64,000 bases of DNA from Aspidiotus rigidus (lineage: Eukaryota; Arthropoda; Insecta; Hemiptera; Diaspididae). The notes beneath the pieces were generated by a model, which saw only the letters and a program-made list of their open reading frames with translations, had not been told where the DNA came from and did not search any database. The stretch is taken from the NCBI GenBank assembly GCA_035079385.1, contig JAVHKY010000025.1, positions 19,194,501 through 19,258,500 on the forward strand. Reading direction: 5' to 3'. Shown here piece by piece: positions 1 to 13,015 of the stretch; position 1 is the first letter of the stretch; each line of letters begins with the position of its first letter. Position numbers and translations under genes: made by a program.

Positions 1-860
1 ACTTTCTCTTCTATTGTTCAATTCATTTCTAATCTTTTTAATGGGTTCTATTAAAATTAAAATATAAAACTTAGGTGATTTAGAAGAATCTTAAAGTATT
101 AACCTGACTGTCCATTTCCAAAAATAGGTACAGTAAGATATTATAAAGTCGATAATGACAAAAATCAAAACATAGATGAGGAAAATTGAAATGGGCAATG
201 AAACTTCCACTTTGTCTTTACCTGAATTTCAACATTACTCCCCAGTGTTCAGGCTACGAGCCTATTGCGATAATGTAGAAGAAAAAAAAAAAAAAAAAAA
301 AAATGATATGTATACCTGCATAACGCAGTAATTATAAAATACACGGCCAATATTCAATCCATCGCTTACGTGCAACGTTTGTTTAACGTATCCAATAAAC
401 GTCGAATTTTTTCAACCATATATGACTGGTAATGAGAAGTTTTTGCAGCCAATAGGTGTATGATGCTTTAATCACGTGGCAAACGAACTCAAATAAATTG
501 AATAAGCGAGATTTAGCTCTTACGGCTCTATACGTGGACCACGTATATTTTGAGATTTACTCAAGAACCACTAGTCCAACCGATACAAAAATTACAGAGC
601 AATAAGATTGAATAAACTATGACGTAATGTAGTGATATGAAGATAATAAGATTGATATTTTTTGAGAAACAACACTAAGAAATTCGAGGAAAATTGAGAG
701 TTACTCAACTACTCGAGAAATCTAAGAAAAAAATTCACATTCCCAACTTCAGATAATCCACTACAACTTGGCCAAATTTCATGAGAATCCAACCAGTAGT
801 TTTTGAGGAGTTGCGTGGACAAAAAAATCTTATATATATATAAGGAAACCTGAAATTTTC
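1..860. other. Non-coding sequence, no gene seen
   Basis: I find no supported exon or named repeat here apart from a run of about 22 A at 281-302. It is probably intron 1 or upstream sequence of the elongase gene. Confidence 0.5.
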
Positions 861-1620
861 TTATTAGGGTAGAAGTGGTCTAGGACCTCCAAAACGTCGA
901 GAAAATTCATTGCCCCTCCCCTGAAAACTTTGCGTCGGGTGTAATACCTCACTTTTTACAAGTAAAAAGTTGGTAAAACCAAGAGACCCGGATACTGAGG
1001 CGCACAGTGACTCAGTTTTGTTTCTTACTCTTCGTGAGTATACCTCTTCATTATACGGCAATATTATCGGTCCACCAGTAAACGGCTCTCCTCTTCTTTG
1101 GTGGACCTTGCCTGGGCATGTCTAAATCGCATGCTTTGGTGATAGTCTTTATCATCCTCTCTGCTTCCACCTCTGCATTACTTTCTTGCTCCTGCTCTTG
1201 ATTCCACGTGAGAGCAAGGTAGCTAGCCTTCAAATGGTCGCTATTCAGCTTCCTGACTGCCCATTTTCTTACCAGCTTTTGTGGAGCAGCGACCTCAACT
1301 TCTCGGTGGATGGAAAAGTTGATATACCGATGATCGCTCCCAGAAAGCTCCTTGCCCAGTACTGCCCAGGCTTCTATAGGTAACATCAACTCAAAGTGTA
1401 CGAAGAGTCTCATTATAATCATGTTCTCCTTTCGGTAACTGTACTGCGATATTCGTAGTTGTGATGCGCGAGAACTCGGCCTATTAATAATTCTCAGTCG
1501 CGTAAAGTCCGCTTCTTCGTAGCCGCCCTTTTCAACCGAAGGTTGGCGACCTACCGCGCAATTTTCACCTAAGACGCGGCCGGCTGTAAATAAATTTGTG
1601 GAAGAGCAATCACGCTTGCG
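860..1620 (-). pseudogene. R1-like non-LTR retrotransposon fragment (endonuclease end and linker)
   Basis: The - strand frame at 1422-1051 contains GSDHRYINFSIHREV, the SDH motif that closes the AP-endonuclease domain of R1/I-type LINEs. It continues into a linker ending MPRQGPPKKRRAVYWWTDNI, which in these elements directly precedes the reverse transcriptase. The frame stays open upstream to about 1600 without a recognisable earlier endonuclease core, and it stops at 1051. A further frame covers 1061-864. It is a short, dead 5'-and-3'-truncated piece inside non-coding sequence, in antisense orientation to the elongase gene. Confidence 0.75.
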
Positions 1621-2398
1621 ATTATTGCCTGATTTTATCGCGTTTTTGGCTTTTAAAAAATGCGAATGAAGTCGTGTTCGAACTTAGGATCCCGTTGAGT
1701 AAACGTTACAAATTTTTTCGAACAAACATTGTCTATAGTTTGTCATCTGTCTTTCGAATTCAGTCCCAAACTGGGTATAAGTCGATCGATTGTGAGATAA
1801 GACATCGATAAATGGGACCAAGTAACTTATTTTATTGCTTGGCCTGGGAGGTTTTAATGACGATAATCTATTTTCGCACGTCCATATTATCTCGAATTTT
1901 CTTCTCAAATGTACAAATGAATGGAAAATTACCGAATCCATAAGAATGAATGTGGTGCTCTGCAAGATGCGAGTTTCTGTACCCGCAGACCATAATAGGA
2001 TAGTTCGTATCGTAAGGTAATGGCATGTATGTATCTAGATATTCACTCAAGGTTGAAAATTTTACGCGAGTTGTGCACGCTATCCGTATCAGTAGACTAG
2101 AAGAGAACCCCCTATGTGGATGTGGGGAACTTAGGAATGCTCGGACATATCGCGCGTAACATTTTATAATAATACGAACGAACGTATCGATAATTTTCGA
2201 TCGACACAGTCACGTTTACCTTATTTGCTGGTAAATAACCCCAAAAAATTTGAGCCGGCGCGACGTTCGCATATTTCGATATAATGTCGAAATTCGGTGC
2301 TATATTATTGTAGTAATAACGAAAAAAAGTGAAACTCACTCTTTGTACCCGTATTTTGTGTGTGCATTACTGACTGTGATTTTTCCTCGTTTTTACAG

Positions 2399-2589
2399 AT
2401 CCTAGAACAAAAGATTGGTTCCTAATGAGTAGTCCGTTGCCAACGCTTGTGATATGTTTAACTTACGTGTATATAGTGAAAGTAGCAGGGCCGGCACTAA
2501 TGGCCAATCGGAAACCATTTGAACTCCGACGTACGCTTATTGTTTACAACTTGTTTCAAGTGATCTTCAGCACGTGGCTTTTTTATGAG
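2399..2589 (+). CDS. ELOVL: ELOVL exon A (N-terminal membrane segments)
   Basis: The acceptor is a pyrimidine-rich tract ending TTTTTACAG at 2398 and the donor is GTAATA at 2590. The exon enters with two bases of a split codon (AT, so Asp if the previous exon ends in G) and ends after a complete GAG. It encodes 63 further codons starting PRTKDWFLMSSPLP, then TLVICLTYVYIVKVAGPALM, RKPFELRRTLIVYNLFQ and VIFSTWLFYE. DPRTxDWxLMSSPLP and NRKPFELR are signatures of the ELOVL1/4/7-type group. The hydrophobic stretch TLVICLTYVYIVKV is the first membrane segment and LIVYNLFQVIFSTWLFY is the second. No ATG exon is visible upstream. The intron after it is about 6 kb. Confidence 0.95.
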
Positions 2590-5500
2590 GTAATATATTG
2601 ACAGCGCGTTACATACGTTGTACAGTAGTGGTACTGTATCTAATTATAATTTAATCGGACGAAGGTGGCAGCAGAGAAAATAATAATATACAAAATAGTT
2701 TCAGTATTTATTATTATTATTATCATTACGATTATTACTATTAATTTATTTATTTATGGTGTAGCGAACCTATTCTAGTATACGCACGGTTAAGTTTAGG
2801 TAGTCGATTAGGAGATGACCGTGTTGCGAGACAATGTTGTGCAATGACTGGCTGGTGGGCCTTAGAGGCATAATTCGAGATCATGTATTATGATTTCAAT
2901 TCATGCGACGAGTGTCGGAAGCCAAAATGTACACCGAAGACTCCGATATCAGAATAATAAACTCGAGAGTCTGACTTCTTGATGGACAGGAAATGTATTC
3001 TGTGTAAATTGGTGAACGCTAAACTTAATTTCTGCGAGTACAGTATAATCTTGTGTACACATACTTTAAAAGGGTATTGTACAACATTGTCTCCGCTATC
3101 GCGGTGGTGTATGTCACACATTTTTGTCGGTATTTTTATTTATTTTTAGCGGTAAACATTAGGTAATATGAACGGCGTGGTAGATGAGTGCACCTACGTG
3201 TTCTTCGGGGAGCTTGTTTAAGTTTGGGATGGTTTCACGCGAAGAATGTCTGTAAGTATTGTGCGCGGAGATGCGTTAGGAGCAAAAAGAAGACCTGTGA
3301 CAACGGCTACTAGCTAATCTTGTTTTACTAGTGTACGCGTGTTTTGAAGATTGAATGATTCTGCTGAGGTTTCTCACGAATACTTGTGGGAATAGTCTAG
3401 AGCATTCTTCAGTGAGAAAGGACGTAAAACGGTCGTCATTTTTTCATGTATGAAGGGTTACAAAACTTGTTCAAGATTCCGCTCTAAGGTCTTCAGAGTG
3501 ATCACATCGACAGTATGGTGAGTAAGTTGTGCACTTCCTGAGGTCAAGTTTTCAAAAAATTGATGCAGAGGAAATTTCTTGGAAGGGCATAGTGACGACG
3601 ACAAAATGTGTCAGGAGTGATTGCGCATTCAATCGTTAGTGATCTTGAGTACGGCTTCTATTGCGATTCTCTAATTCTTAGTGTGAAAAGTTGACCGGAG
3701 ACTTCGCAGAGATCAGAGAAATTCGAGTCACAGGGATGAAATACAGCCAGCGATGGATGCAATCCAATCCTCTCATGAGATTTTTTGCTGAATTCTCCTG
3801 TTTGGTAGTGAATTGTGTATTACATACCAAGGACTGCCGACGAGTGCGAGATCGAACAGGTATTTCATCTTCGAGCAATACATAAGAGAAAGGGTGAAAT
3901 TTTGATCAACGATCATAAATATAATGTGAACTTCAACCATTGGGCCATATATGGGTGCGGGGGAGGGATTGCGACTTTTAGAGACCTATTTCAGTGACTT
4001 GGAGAAATACCGACCTTCGAGATATATCAAGGGGTGGAGGACGTTCCGTATTTGAAGCTGTATATGTGAAAGGGGGTATTTCAATCATTGATCTGTGAAA
4101 AAAGAGTGGCAAGTGGCGTACTTTAATGACTTCCATATTATAAAAAGGTCGTAGCTGGAAAATTCTCCAAGTAACCAATGTAGGCTTGGACCCCCAGCTC
4201 CGTTGCCGTCGCAATTCACCCTCCTTATGCGCAACTTAATGGTTCGATACAAGTTGATGACGAGTTGGGTGGACGCTCAAGTGGCAAATCTCTCACTTCC
4301 CGTTCTTCATTTGTGAGCCATTTTGCTGCACAACGAGCTGTAAACTTTGATACGGGAATTATCCTGCAATCGAGGAAAAATGACAGCTTCTTCAAAGAAA
4401 TTGAATAAGGAACGCAGGGAACCTGTTTTTTTGCCCCCCAAAGAGTTAACATTTTCTCAAGTCCCCTACCCATCATATAGGCCGTAGCTTGAGTAGTTGA
4501 AAATGCGAGTTGATATAAGTCCACCTTCTAAGTCCAACGCCTTCATTAGGTGAATCGATACGTCATCCTTTATTAGGGTTGGTCGGAGACGCCATAATTT
4601 TCAAAAAGAACCCCACGCCATATAGCAGGTACATTTTATATGCATGCTCCATCTTGGAGGCTAACTAGCTGACGGACTCACCCACTCTGAGCTCCTTCAC
4701 CTTTCGCTTCCTTAGTATTGTTGAGGTACACCTCGCGATCATATTGAATCGATTCCACCGATTATATCGACTTGTAATACGTCTATTTCGGTCATGATGA
4801 CGTCATAGAAACGCCACCTTTTGCCAGTATTCCTTAGTCGAGTATGACCTAGTATCTGCATGTTCTGCTACCTAGCCAACGGCCTAGTAAAAGTCTACTG
4901 CACTGTATGTTGGGCTAATTACGATCACTCGTTCGCCTGAACAGCCTAGTGTAGGCCTATGAAGTCACTTACGCTCCCTCTCATGATTCTCAAGACTACA
5001 TTAGAAAGGGTTGGGCTAAAAGTTCGTACTTTGTTCAAATTTAAAATTCAGTTTAACTTTACTGCAAGTCTTCGCTGATGGCGTCGTCAAGCGTGAGAAA
5101 AAAGGGGAAATTTAAAGATCCTGCCTCATAGTGACCTCATTTATATTTCAAGGCCACGCCTGCCATGTGATAAAAGCATGGCCTAGCTTGTGGATTCTTC
5201 TCACAGAGGCGTACGCCCCGGTCCGTTCTTGGGCTATCGTAAGAAACGCTATCTAGCTCAGAGAAACTCGTTCGACCCTCCCTCACTCTTGGTGTGCTGC
5301 ATTTTCAGCTTTCTTGCTTAGGAGGGGCTCACTCGCTCCACTCTTTCGGCCTCGTATGGATATCAACATCTGTGACATCATCAGCTTAGACTCTCCCTTC
5401 CATTCTCGGGATCACTCACGCTCCTCTTAAGCCTCTCACCATACTAAGCCTAACAGTAATACTGCTCAAGTCTCCCTTACACTGGGTCTCCGAGTGACGC

Positions 5501-6340
5501 CTGATGACGTCATACTTGCGGATTTAAGAATTGGGGTACCACTCCTTGGCTTTTATCATACTAAGCTGTACAATGTACCAAACTGTAGTAGGCGAACTAT
5601 TAGCGTTCTTAAACCAGACCTGACATAAGCCTGCCAAACAGCAGTATAAAAGCCTACTCTGATTACAAAGATGAGGGTCCGGTTGATTAAATTCACAGAT
5701 TTCAGAATCAGGCTCAGGGACGGTTAATGACGTCATTAGCTGGTGACGTCATAGTTTATTATAAAGGAAGAGGAGATATACTGTATACAGGATTGTTAGC
5801 GGCGGGGGGAACTCGCAGGCGTTGGAATTAGGGGTTAGGATTCAGGACTCGTAAAACTCGCACATTTTCAGAATCATATCCAGGGTTTCTTTCTGGGGGT
5901 TGGGCGGGGGAGCAACTCGCGGGGATGGTGTGAACTGTCCAATTTTGGAATTAAAACCCAGGATTCAGGAAGGACATGAAACATGTAAAAAAACTCGCAG
6001 GCCAATTTCTTAGCTGCTAGGCGTTGATTGAAACATACAGGGAATCTATTTTATGGTAGCTTTCAATTTTAATAGGGAACATATTTTATCAGGGGGTTTT
6101 TTGGAAAAAACGTCCATTGTCCGGACGGAGCTCGAATTTTCCAAGTGCCCCTCCTATCTTATATAGCTCGGAGATCGAGATTTTTTCAAGTCTCCCAGAT
6201 CCAATGTCCGGACGTGTGACGTCACAATTTGATGACGTCATAGATCTAGTACGTCAATATTTTTCAGATGTCACGTGCCCCATAAAACAGGTTCCCTGCC
6301 ACCACTCGTTTAACTCTTTATGCTTTACCCGATAATCAAT
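2590..6340. other. Intron A-B proximal part, mostly unassigned
   Basis: 2590-4200 looks like single-copy sequence with no coding signal. From about 4400 there are copies of a dispersed motif (TTTTTCAAGTCCC-like at 4450 and 6132-6195). Six TGACGTCA octamers fall at about 4797, 5504, 5729, 5743, 6218 and 6234. Open frames at 4225-4524 (-) and 5524-5736 (-) show no family resemblance and are treated as chance. Confidence 0.5.
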
Positions 6341-7000
6341 ATATCGATATTTAAATATAATCGATCATATTAATTTATCGATATTATTTACAATTGATTC
6401 TATCGATTCATCGATATTTATGTATAATCAATTATATCGATTTATCGATACAGTCCACTCTCGATTTAACGAAGGCCAAGGGAGCAAGGAAAAAATTCGT
6501 TAAAACAAAATTCGTTAATTCGAGAAGAGAAAAGGAAATTTGTTAAATTGCTTTAAGTGGAATTTCCTAATTCGTCAAAGTTGACGTTTTGTACTTGAAA
6601 CACAATTTTTTACAAATTTAGTTGAAATTTCTTCAAAATATTCGTTTTATTCTCGTCAAAATTGGTTCAATTTTCTTTCTATTGATTCGGATTTTTGTCA
6701 AATTTGTCACGGTTGAAGTTTTGTACTTTTAATACTTGGCTTTCAAGAAAAAATGGTTGAATTTTTCTCAACTTGATCGCAATTTTGTCAAAATTGATCG
6801 AATTTTCTTCAAATTTTGTTAGATTTTTGTCGAAATTCGTCAAAATTGCATGCATATTAAATTTCGATAAATCGCGTTTTTCGTTAAATCGAGAGTCGAC
6901 TGTATTTTGTGTATAATTGATTATATTGATTTATCGAGATTCAGGTATAATTGATTGTATCGATATCTAGGTGTAATCGATATATTGATTATATTTCTTA
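6340..7000. repeat. ATCGAT-rich degenerate repeat split by a MITE
   Basis: Degenerate ATCGAT/TTATCGAT/TATAATCGAT units run from about 6340 to 6450 and resume from 6905 to about 6995. The interruption is exactly the inverted-repeat element at 6451-6902, so the array predates that insertion. Confidence 0.7.
6451..6902. mobile_element. Pogo/Tc1-mariner-type MITE, 452 bp, TA duplication
   Basis: The ends are CAGTCCACTCTCGATTTAAC... and ...GTTAAATCGAGAGTCGACTG, an imperfect inverted repeat of about 23 bases. It is flanked on both sides by TA (6449-6450 and 6903-6904). There is no transposase frame, and the interior is T-rich with TCAAAATT units. Size and end design match the element at 48077-48524, so both belong to one non-autonomous family. 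Confidence 0.85.
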
Positions 7001-7086
7001 TCATTATGGAGCTTAATTCAGAAATAATATAAACTCCTTATTGTGTATCTCAATAATCCACCCCCTCCTCCCATTACACCACAGCT

Positions 7087-7533
7087 CAGCGGTGCTCAAC
7101 CTTTTTGGTCATGGGGCCTCATAGAATGAGTTACAAATTCTCGTGGGCCACAAAAAAAAGTAAAACGTTAATTATTTTTTAATAGGTAATTAACAGGTCA
7201 GCAGTAAAATATTATGGAAAAGAAGACATACAATTTTATTTTCCCCTACCATGAAGAAGTTACAAATCGCGACTCTAGTTCGAAAACCTCGTAAGTCCAT
7301 TTTTTATCAGAATTTTTGCACTTTCTTCTTTTCTACACTGTTCTGACTTGTAGAAAATTTTTTTTTGGACTTACGAGGTTTTGGAACTAGAGTCGCGAAA
7401 TATTGTTCACTTCTTAATCATTTTCATTTTTCCCTTTCTCCCCCCTTTTTTCCTTTTTTTTTTTTTTTTTATTTTTTGTTACGTGCTCGCGGGCTAGATG
7501 GAAACCCTTCCGCGAGCCGTAGGTTGAGCACTG
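7087..7533. mobile_element. hAT-like non-autonomous element
   Basis: The left end, CAGCGGTGCTCAACCTTTTT, and the right end, ...GTAGGTTGAGCACTG, form imperfect terminal inverted repeats of the CAGNGGTNCTCAACC type common in hAT elements. Just inside, GGCCACA and CGCGGGCTAG carry on the pattern. No clear 8-base target duplication is visible. An internal inverted repeat of about 32 bases (7267-7298 against 7367-7398) suggests a nested foldback. Confidence 0.6.
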
Positions 7534-8549
7534 TGGCCTTAGCTCATAAGTCGAAATTTTTTCAAGGCTCACGATTTTCCGAACGTCACCCAGCCTCTCT
7601 TCTCAAATGAAAATAGGTTCCCTGTTAAAACCGTAACGGTTTCTCGTGACGGTTTTTCTACAAGTAGTTCAAGTCAACTTCAAAAAAAACGCGACAGTTT
7701 TTTTGACGGTTTTTCCCCCAAGAGGAGCCTCAGTTATGAAAGCATATAAAATACTAAAAACCGAACCTACCCGATAAATTACAGCGTGGAAATTAAATGA
7801 AGATGAAATGAAATTGTCCTATAAAGATCTCACAGATAAAGACTTTTTTAATTTTCGACGTTAATTTTTATAGAACAAGACCACAAAACTTGAACTTTTC
7901 CATTTTTCTATAAAATATGAAAAAATTTTTCATAGCTTCTAAATGCCTTATTAACCTGAGAATTCGCTAGAATTTATTTAGAATAGAGGCCTTCTTTCAA
8001 GTTCTAATTGAGCCTCGATGTGTGGTAGTAAATTCTAGAAGTCGTTGTCCTGGTGCAAGCTGTTCTAACAAGTATCTATGCCTATAAAAGACGATAATTG
8101 ACGTCGTGAGTAAGGATGGTGCGAAGGTACGACTGAGGAAAAACCCGAAAGAAAGAAAAAAAAAAGAAAATGTCAGACGGAAAAGTGTAATATATTGCAG
8201 ACTCTATTGAATTTTAAAATACTAAAATTATTAAAGATAGGTACGTTAATTGATATAATATAATAAATTCGTACGATTGATTTTTATTCGATTATTAGGT
8301 TATCATTTTTGTTACGTTGTTCCGATTTAGTTTTAAACGTAAGTTAGGTACAGACCTAGTATAGGTAAAATTACATTATTATATCGAACCTGTATTTTAG
8401 ACGTGTGCCAGATACAAAGAAGCCGAAAAATATTATATAATACGTAATAATATTATGTTTTGTTTAAGAAGTTGAGAAGAAGGAAAGAATAAAAAAAAAA
8501 AAAAAAAAAATATCTTGTTTCATTACGTTATATTTGTAACTGTTTTCAG
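7534..8549. other. Intron sequence upstream of exon B, nothing assigned
   Basis: No gene or recognisable repeat is seen. There is a long A run at about 8490-8509, shortly before the exon B acceptor. Confidence 0.5.
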
Positions 8550-8630
8550 TGTTTAATGGCAGGTTGGTGGAATGAGTATAGTTTAAAGTGTCAACCAGTC
8601 GATTATTCAGATTCGCCCTCAGCCAAAAGA
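8550..8630 (+). CDS. ELOVL: ELOVL alternative exon B
   Basis: The acceptor is TGTTTTCAG ending at 8549 and the donor is GTGAGT from 8631. The exon has exactly 27 codons and both borders are phase 0. It encodes CLMAGWWNEYSLKC followed by QPVDYSDSPSAKR, the loop after the second membrane segment that in the family reads GWxxxYSxxCxPVDYSxSPxAxR. The Cys corresponds to the luminal disulfide Cys known in ELOVL7. It joins in frame to exon A (ending FYE) and to exon C (starting MVNVCWWYYFSK). A second exon of the same length and design lies 11 kb downstream, so this is probably one member of a mutually exclusive pair. This version resembles the usual family sequence at QPVDYS. Confidence 0.92.
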
Positions 8631-8848
8631 GTGAGTTTTTCGTTACACAAGGCACATATTTGATGACCTTGCTTCTTTCCTGTTATCCCGGACCGTTCTC
8701 TTAATCTTGAACTTTCCTCGAATAAGTTATTATACTGTTACTAGCCAGTCTATCCGATCAGTTCATTCACTTTTTATGGCGTTGCATTCTTTATACTCGT
8801 ATATATACGTAGCGTATGAGAAGACATCAATTAGAATTCATTCTTTTT

Positions 8849-8882
8849 TCTCTCTCTCTCTCTCTTTCTTTCTCTCTCTCTC
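8849..8882 (+). repeat. (TC)n microsatellite
   Basis: An uninterrupted to slightly broken CT/TTTC tract lies about 220 bases downstream of exon B. Confidence 0.9.
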
Positions 8883-11800
8883 ACTTAGCGTTACGGATAA
8901 TAATTCGATTTATGAATGAGCTTTGTTCGTTACTCATCGAGTGAGGTAATATTTTGATCGAGTGTGCAGTCAGGAGTTTCTCTGAGGATTATGACGATGG
9001 TCCGAGTTTAGGCTATAGGATCATTGACACAATCGACGGTGTAAGATCATTAATGATTTTTAGTGGACCATTCAAACGCCTATATTTTTAGAAGCTTGTA
9101 TGCCATTTAATGATAAACTTCCTACTACGCTTTTCTCTTCCTAGATAGATATGCACTCCATGTAACACCAACTATTCTTCCAAACGCTTCGAAAACTCCT
9201 CGCATAGGGAGAAGTAAGCCTTCGTAGATTTAGTTACTGTAGAATTAGAAAGAAAAATTTCGGGAATATAAAGTAAACTTAGAAGCATAAGAATGTACGA
9301 GTAAGTGTGTTGTTATGGTCATGGTTTTCTGAAGTTGTTGTTGCTGTATTTTGTTGTAGTCTTAGTAATAATAGTTTTGCTTTTTTTGTGTTTCGTGATT
9401 GTTTTGATCTGTTTGAAGTATGAGAATTTTCGAACATTAATACGTATAGTAGTTATGTAGTATCATCTTGAAGAAAGCATGATTATGTTATTCAATACAT
9501 TTTCTGATCATCTTCCAGCCGCTATAGATTATAAAAATCTATAGTCGACGTAGTCACTCTATAGTGTGTATGGAATTTTTATAAATACTAATTTTAATTT
9601 TTTTTTTTCAGCCTAAAATAAGTAATTTAAATATTCGGGCGTATTCTAAATTTTAGAACGGAGTGTATTAGTTTCTAGATTTATGTAAAATATCAGTTAG
9701 ATGAGAAAAGAGAAAATAAAAACTGTACTAGTCGAAAATAAATAACCAAAGATTAAAAAAAAATATATATCGATTCATTATTCTTATTCTTCGCTTCAAA
9801 TAATTAAGCTAAATTAATTATTTTAAATTTACTGCCATGGTGTTGGTAGCCTAAAACAAAAGTTCATTTTTTTTTTTCATTAATTCGTTGTTGATAATTA
9901 TTTTACTGTCGCACTGAAAACGTCCAAGCGCACAAACACACCAATCCACCCGTACACGTAATATCTAGATGTAATTGTTTAATATTCGGACGTTTCAAAA
10001 GTTAAAAAACCTTATGCAATTGTTGTTGCGAGACGCAAAAGGGAAAGAAAAAGAATTTCACGGCTTATTGCTAAGTACTAGTGTACAAATCGTATCAAAT
10101 TATAGGTTTGCTTGTGCTTAAATAGCGCTTATAAATTTTGCTAAAAAAAGTATTTCTGGAACATTATTATTAGGTTGTGAAAAACTTCAAATTCGAGATG
10201 ACTGTTTAAAAAGTCATTTAAATACAAGGTAAGGGCATCTGAGAAGTCAGTATTACCTCATTTACCCCGAGAAATTCCATTTGTCCTAAAATATTGTCAA
10301 CTTCTCGACAAGAATGTTTCTTTTTCGGTCCAAAATATGCTTATCGAAGTACTTATTAACATTTTCAATCAGCGTCGAAATTAATAAACTCGAACAGTTT
10401 AGTTTATTGTCGAGGACAACTGGACTTTTTGCGAAGTTCGATCATTGTGTTTGGAAAATTACCTGTCGATTTGGAAAATATGGTCAAATATTAGGTTGAA
10501 GACTGATATAATTGAACCCTAATCAACGCCAATACGTCCCAATTTGAGCACACGCCAGCTAGAATGATAATTAGTGCAAATATCACTTGAAATATTTATT
10601 TCAATGGTCCGGTTTTAATAGTTCGATTTTGAGAAATCAAAAATATATACGTTTTTCTAATCGTAGATTTATACACATTTTGTCCGCTTTGTGACTGTAA
10701 TGATGCAGCAAAACCATCAAGGGTGATTTAGAGTTGTAGAGTTGAAGATGGGCATCCTTCTGGTTTTTATAATCAGAGAAAGTCGAAGTTCATGGAATCT
10801 ATTTGTATTTATTAGGTGCAATTCTCAAACTATTTATGCTCCAAGTTGCCTGGGAAAACCTCGAATCTCATCAAAATTAACATTAAAATTAGTTTTTTTT
10901 ATTTGTTTCGTACAGTAAACCCGTATTGTCGAGCATCCTTCAGTGAATTGGTGCTAATTATGTTCTATATTTTCATACTGCGCAATTACAGGAATGAAGT
11001 ATCATTTTCCTGCAGGGGTATATCAAAATTCGAGTAACACAATCATTTTGAGGCAAAAAAAACGCTTATCCATTACACAAATATTACCAAAATCACTTTT
11101 CTACTGCATTTGGGCATTTTCTTATCATAATTTTCATATTTGCATTCTTGTTGAGGTTCACTCTGTCTATTCTGGTGAATGTGACAATAATTAATTCTTT
11201 TTTGGTATAATTTTATTTCTCTCACTTTCTTTTTCAACTCTTGCTTTAGCAATGGCTCTTGAAAATTATAAGATTTTATCTTTGTTTTCTGGGATATACA
11301 TTGAAGGTCCATAAAATTGTAGGTCCATTTTTGGAAATTTTTTGTTTTTTTTTAGGCGGTTTTAAGATTTATAGGAATCGAATCGAAAATAGACTAAATA
11401 GTTTGAATAATCTTTTTTGACCTTCTCTAGAAGCATTTCCTCCTTCAAATTATTTACCATAATATTTTGTGATCTGTATGGGTACTGCCTAAATTGGAAC
11501 AAATTTGAAAATTGATAGACTATAATTTAGCAAATAGCGGACGGACAGCTCTAGTGAGTTTTTTCAGAGACTATAGATAACAAAAAATTGGAACAAAATC
11601 GATTTTGACCTTTCAGCTCTAGTATTGGACTGTCCTCTAGTTTCTAATAACTTGAATCCTTAAGATTGTTTCAAATAATCTCTTGTATCAAAAAAAAAAA
11701 AAATTTAGTTGGGCATATTCAGCGAATACAAACTTTAATCATTTTGTATGGATCATAGACCATAATAAAATTAACATAGCGTGGAAAAAAAGTATAATAA

Positions 11801-12100
11801 TATCTGAAAATATAGTTTTTCTGTGTCAATTTGATTTAAATTGGCTGAACTCAAAAATTGTTGGATTGGGATCACCTAACAATTTTGTGGAAGGGTAGAT
11901 CCTGAGCTCTTATTGTTCGCAATGGTATTTAGCCCTAAAACTCATGTGGAGACTGCAAGAAAAAAAGAGAGAACTTGAGTTTTTATCAAAAGTTGTACCA
12001 GCGCTCCTAGCGCTTGTAGAGATTTTTGAAAGTGATTTATCTTCTGAGACAATTTCTGCAGAGCTTTCTAGTTCCTCCTGTAGAAGCAAAGTGTAGTTTT
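8883..12100. other. Intron sequence, no gene seen
   Basis: The sequence is AT-rich. 8880-10300 looks single-copy, followed by unremarkable intronic sequence with poly-T/poly-A runs. Open frames at 10816-11312 and 11683-11898 have no recognisable content. Confidence 0.5.
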
Positions 12101-12289
12101 AAACAGGAGCAGACCATTCCTTTGATGACGTCACAACATTGATAATGGAGAGCAACTGTGAGCAAAAAGGCCTATTTATGTGTTTAATGATAGTACAATA
12201 ATTATAACTCTCTAATCCGATCAACAGAAGGCAGGGCTGGGAACCGGAACCGAGAACCGAAACAGGAACCGGTTCCAAACCTTTATTTT

Positions 12290-12530
12290 TCATCCTCAAG
12301 ATCCGGAACCGAAAAGAACCGCATCTTTTTTTTCACTAGGATCCGGAACCCGAAAGAACGGCATCTTTTCCTTTCTCAAAGATCCGGAACCTGAAGGAAC
12401 CGCATCTTCTCTTTTTCTCAAAGATCCGGAACCCGAAAGAACCGCATCTTTTTCCTTCTCAAAGATCCGAAACCCGAAAGAACCGCCTCTTTTTTTTTTC
12501 TTCAAGATCTGGAACCAGAAAGAACCGTAA
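12290..12530 (+). repeat. Tandem GGAACCCGAAAGAACCGC array, copy 1
   Basis: About five units of CAAAGATCCGGAACCCGAAA followed by GAACCGCATC and a T/C-rich spacer, with a period of about 50 bases. The array lies between the hAT-type ends at 12232 and 12558. Confidence 0.85.
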
Positions 12531-12799
12531 AAAATAATCGTTAGGGTTCCCAGCCCTGATTGTTCAGGCCTTATTCAACATTCTCCTCTCTTTTTGAAAA
12601 ATGATGCGTTTTTCCACATTTTCCAATATACAGATCGAAACACCAGCGAGTGGACTTACAACGTTTGTTCACTTGGGCATCGAAATGGAGAAAATTCAAC
12701 TTGCATAATAATTCCTTTCATTTGTAATTTGCCACCCCAAATTTGACAATCAAATATGACCCATAATTTTTCCCCCCTCTTGCGGAATTGAAAAGATTT

Positions 12800-13015
12800 G
12801 GGTCTTCCTCTCTTTCCCAAAATCCAGAACCCAAAAGAACCGCATTTTTTTTTTCCCTACAAGATCTGGAACCCGAAAGAACCACCTCTTTTTTTTTCTT
12901 CAAGATCCGGAACCCGAAAGAACCGCATCTTTTTTCCTTCTCAAAGATCCGGAACCCGAAAGAACCGCCTCTTTTTTTTTCTCCAAGATCCGGAACCAGA
13001 AAGAACCGCAAAAAA
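12800..13015 (+). repeat. Tandem GGAACCCGAAAGAACCGC array, copy 2
   Basis: About four units of the same 50-bp repeat as at 12290-12530, ending in an identical AAAAAATAATCGTTAGGGTT junction to the right terminal repeat. Confidence 0.85.

Noticed and set aside
1835..2020. Possible first coding exon upstream of exon A
   Set aside because: The frame ends near a GTAATG donor but its sequence has no resemblance to the elongase N-terminus and the phase does not fit.
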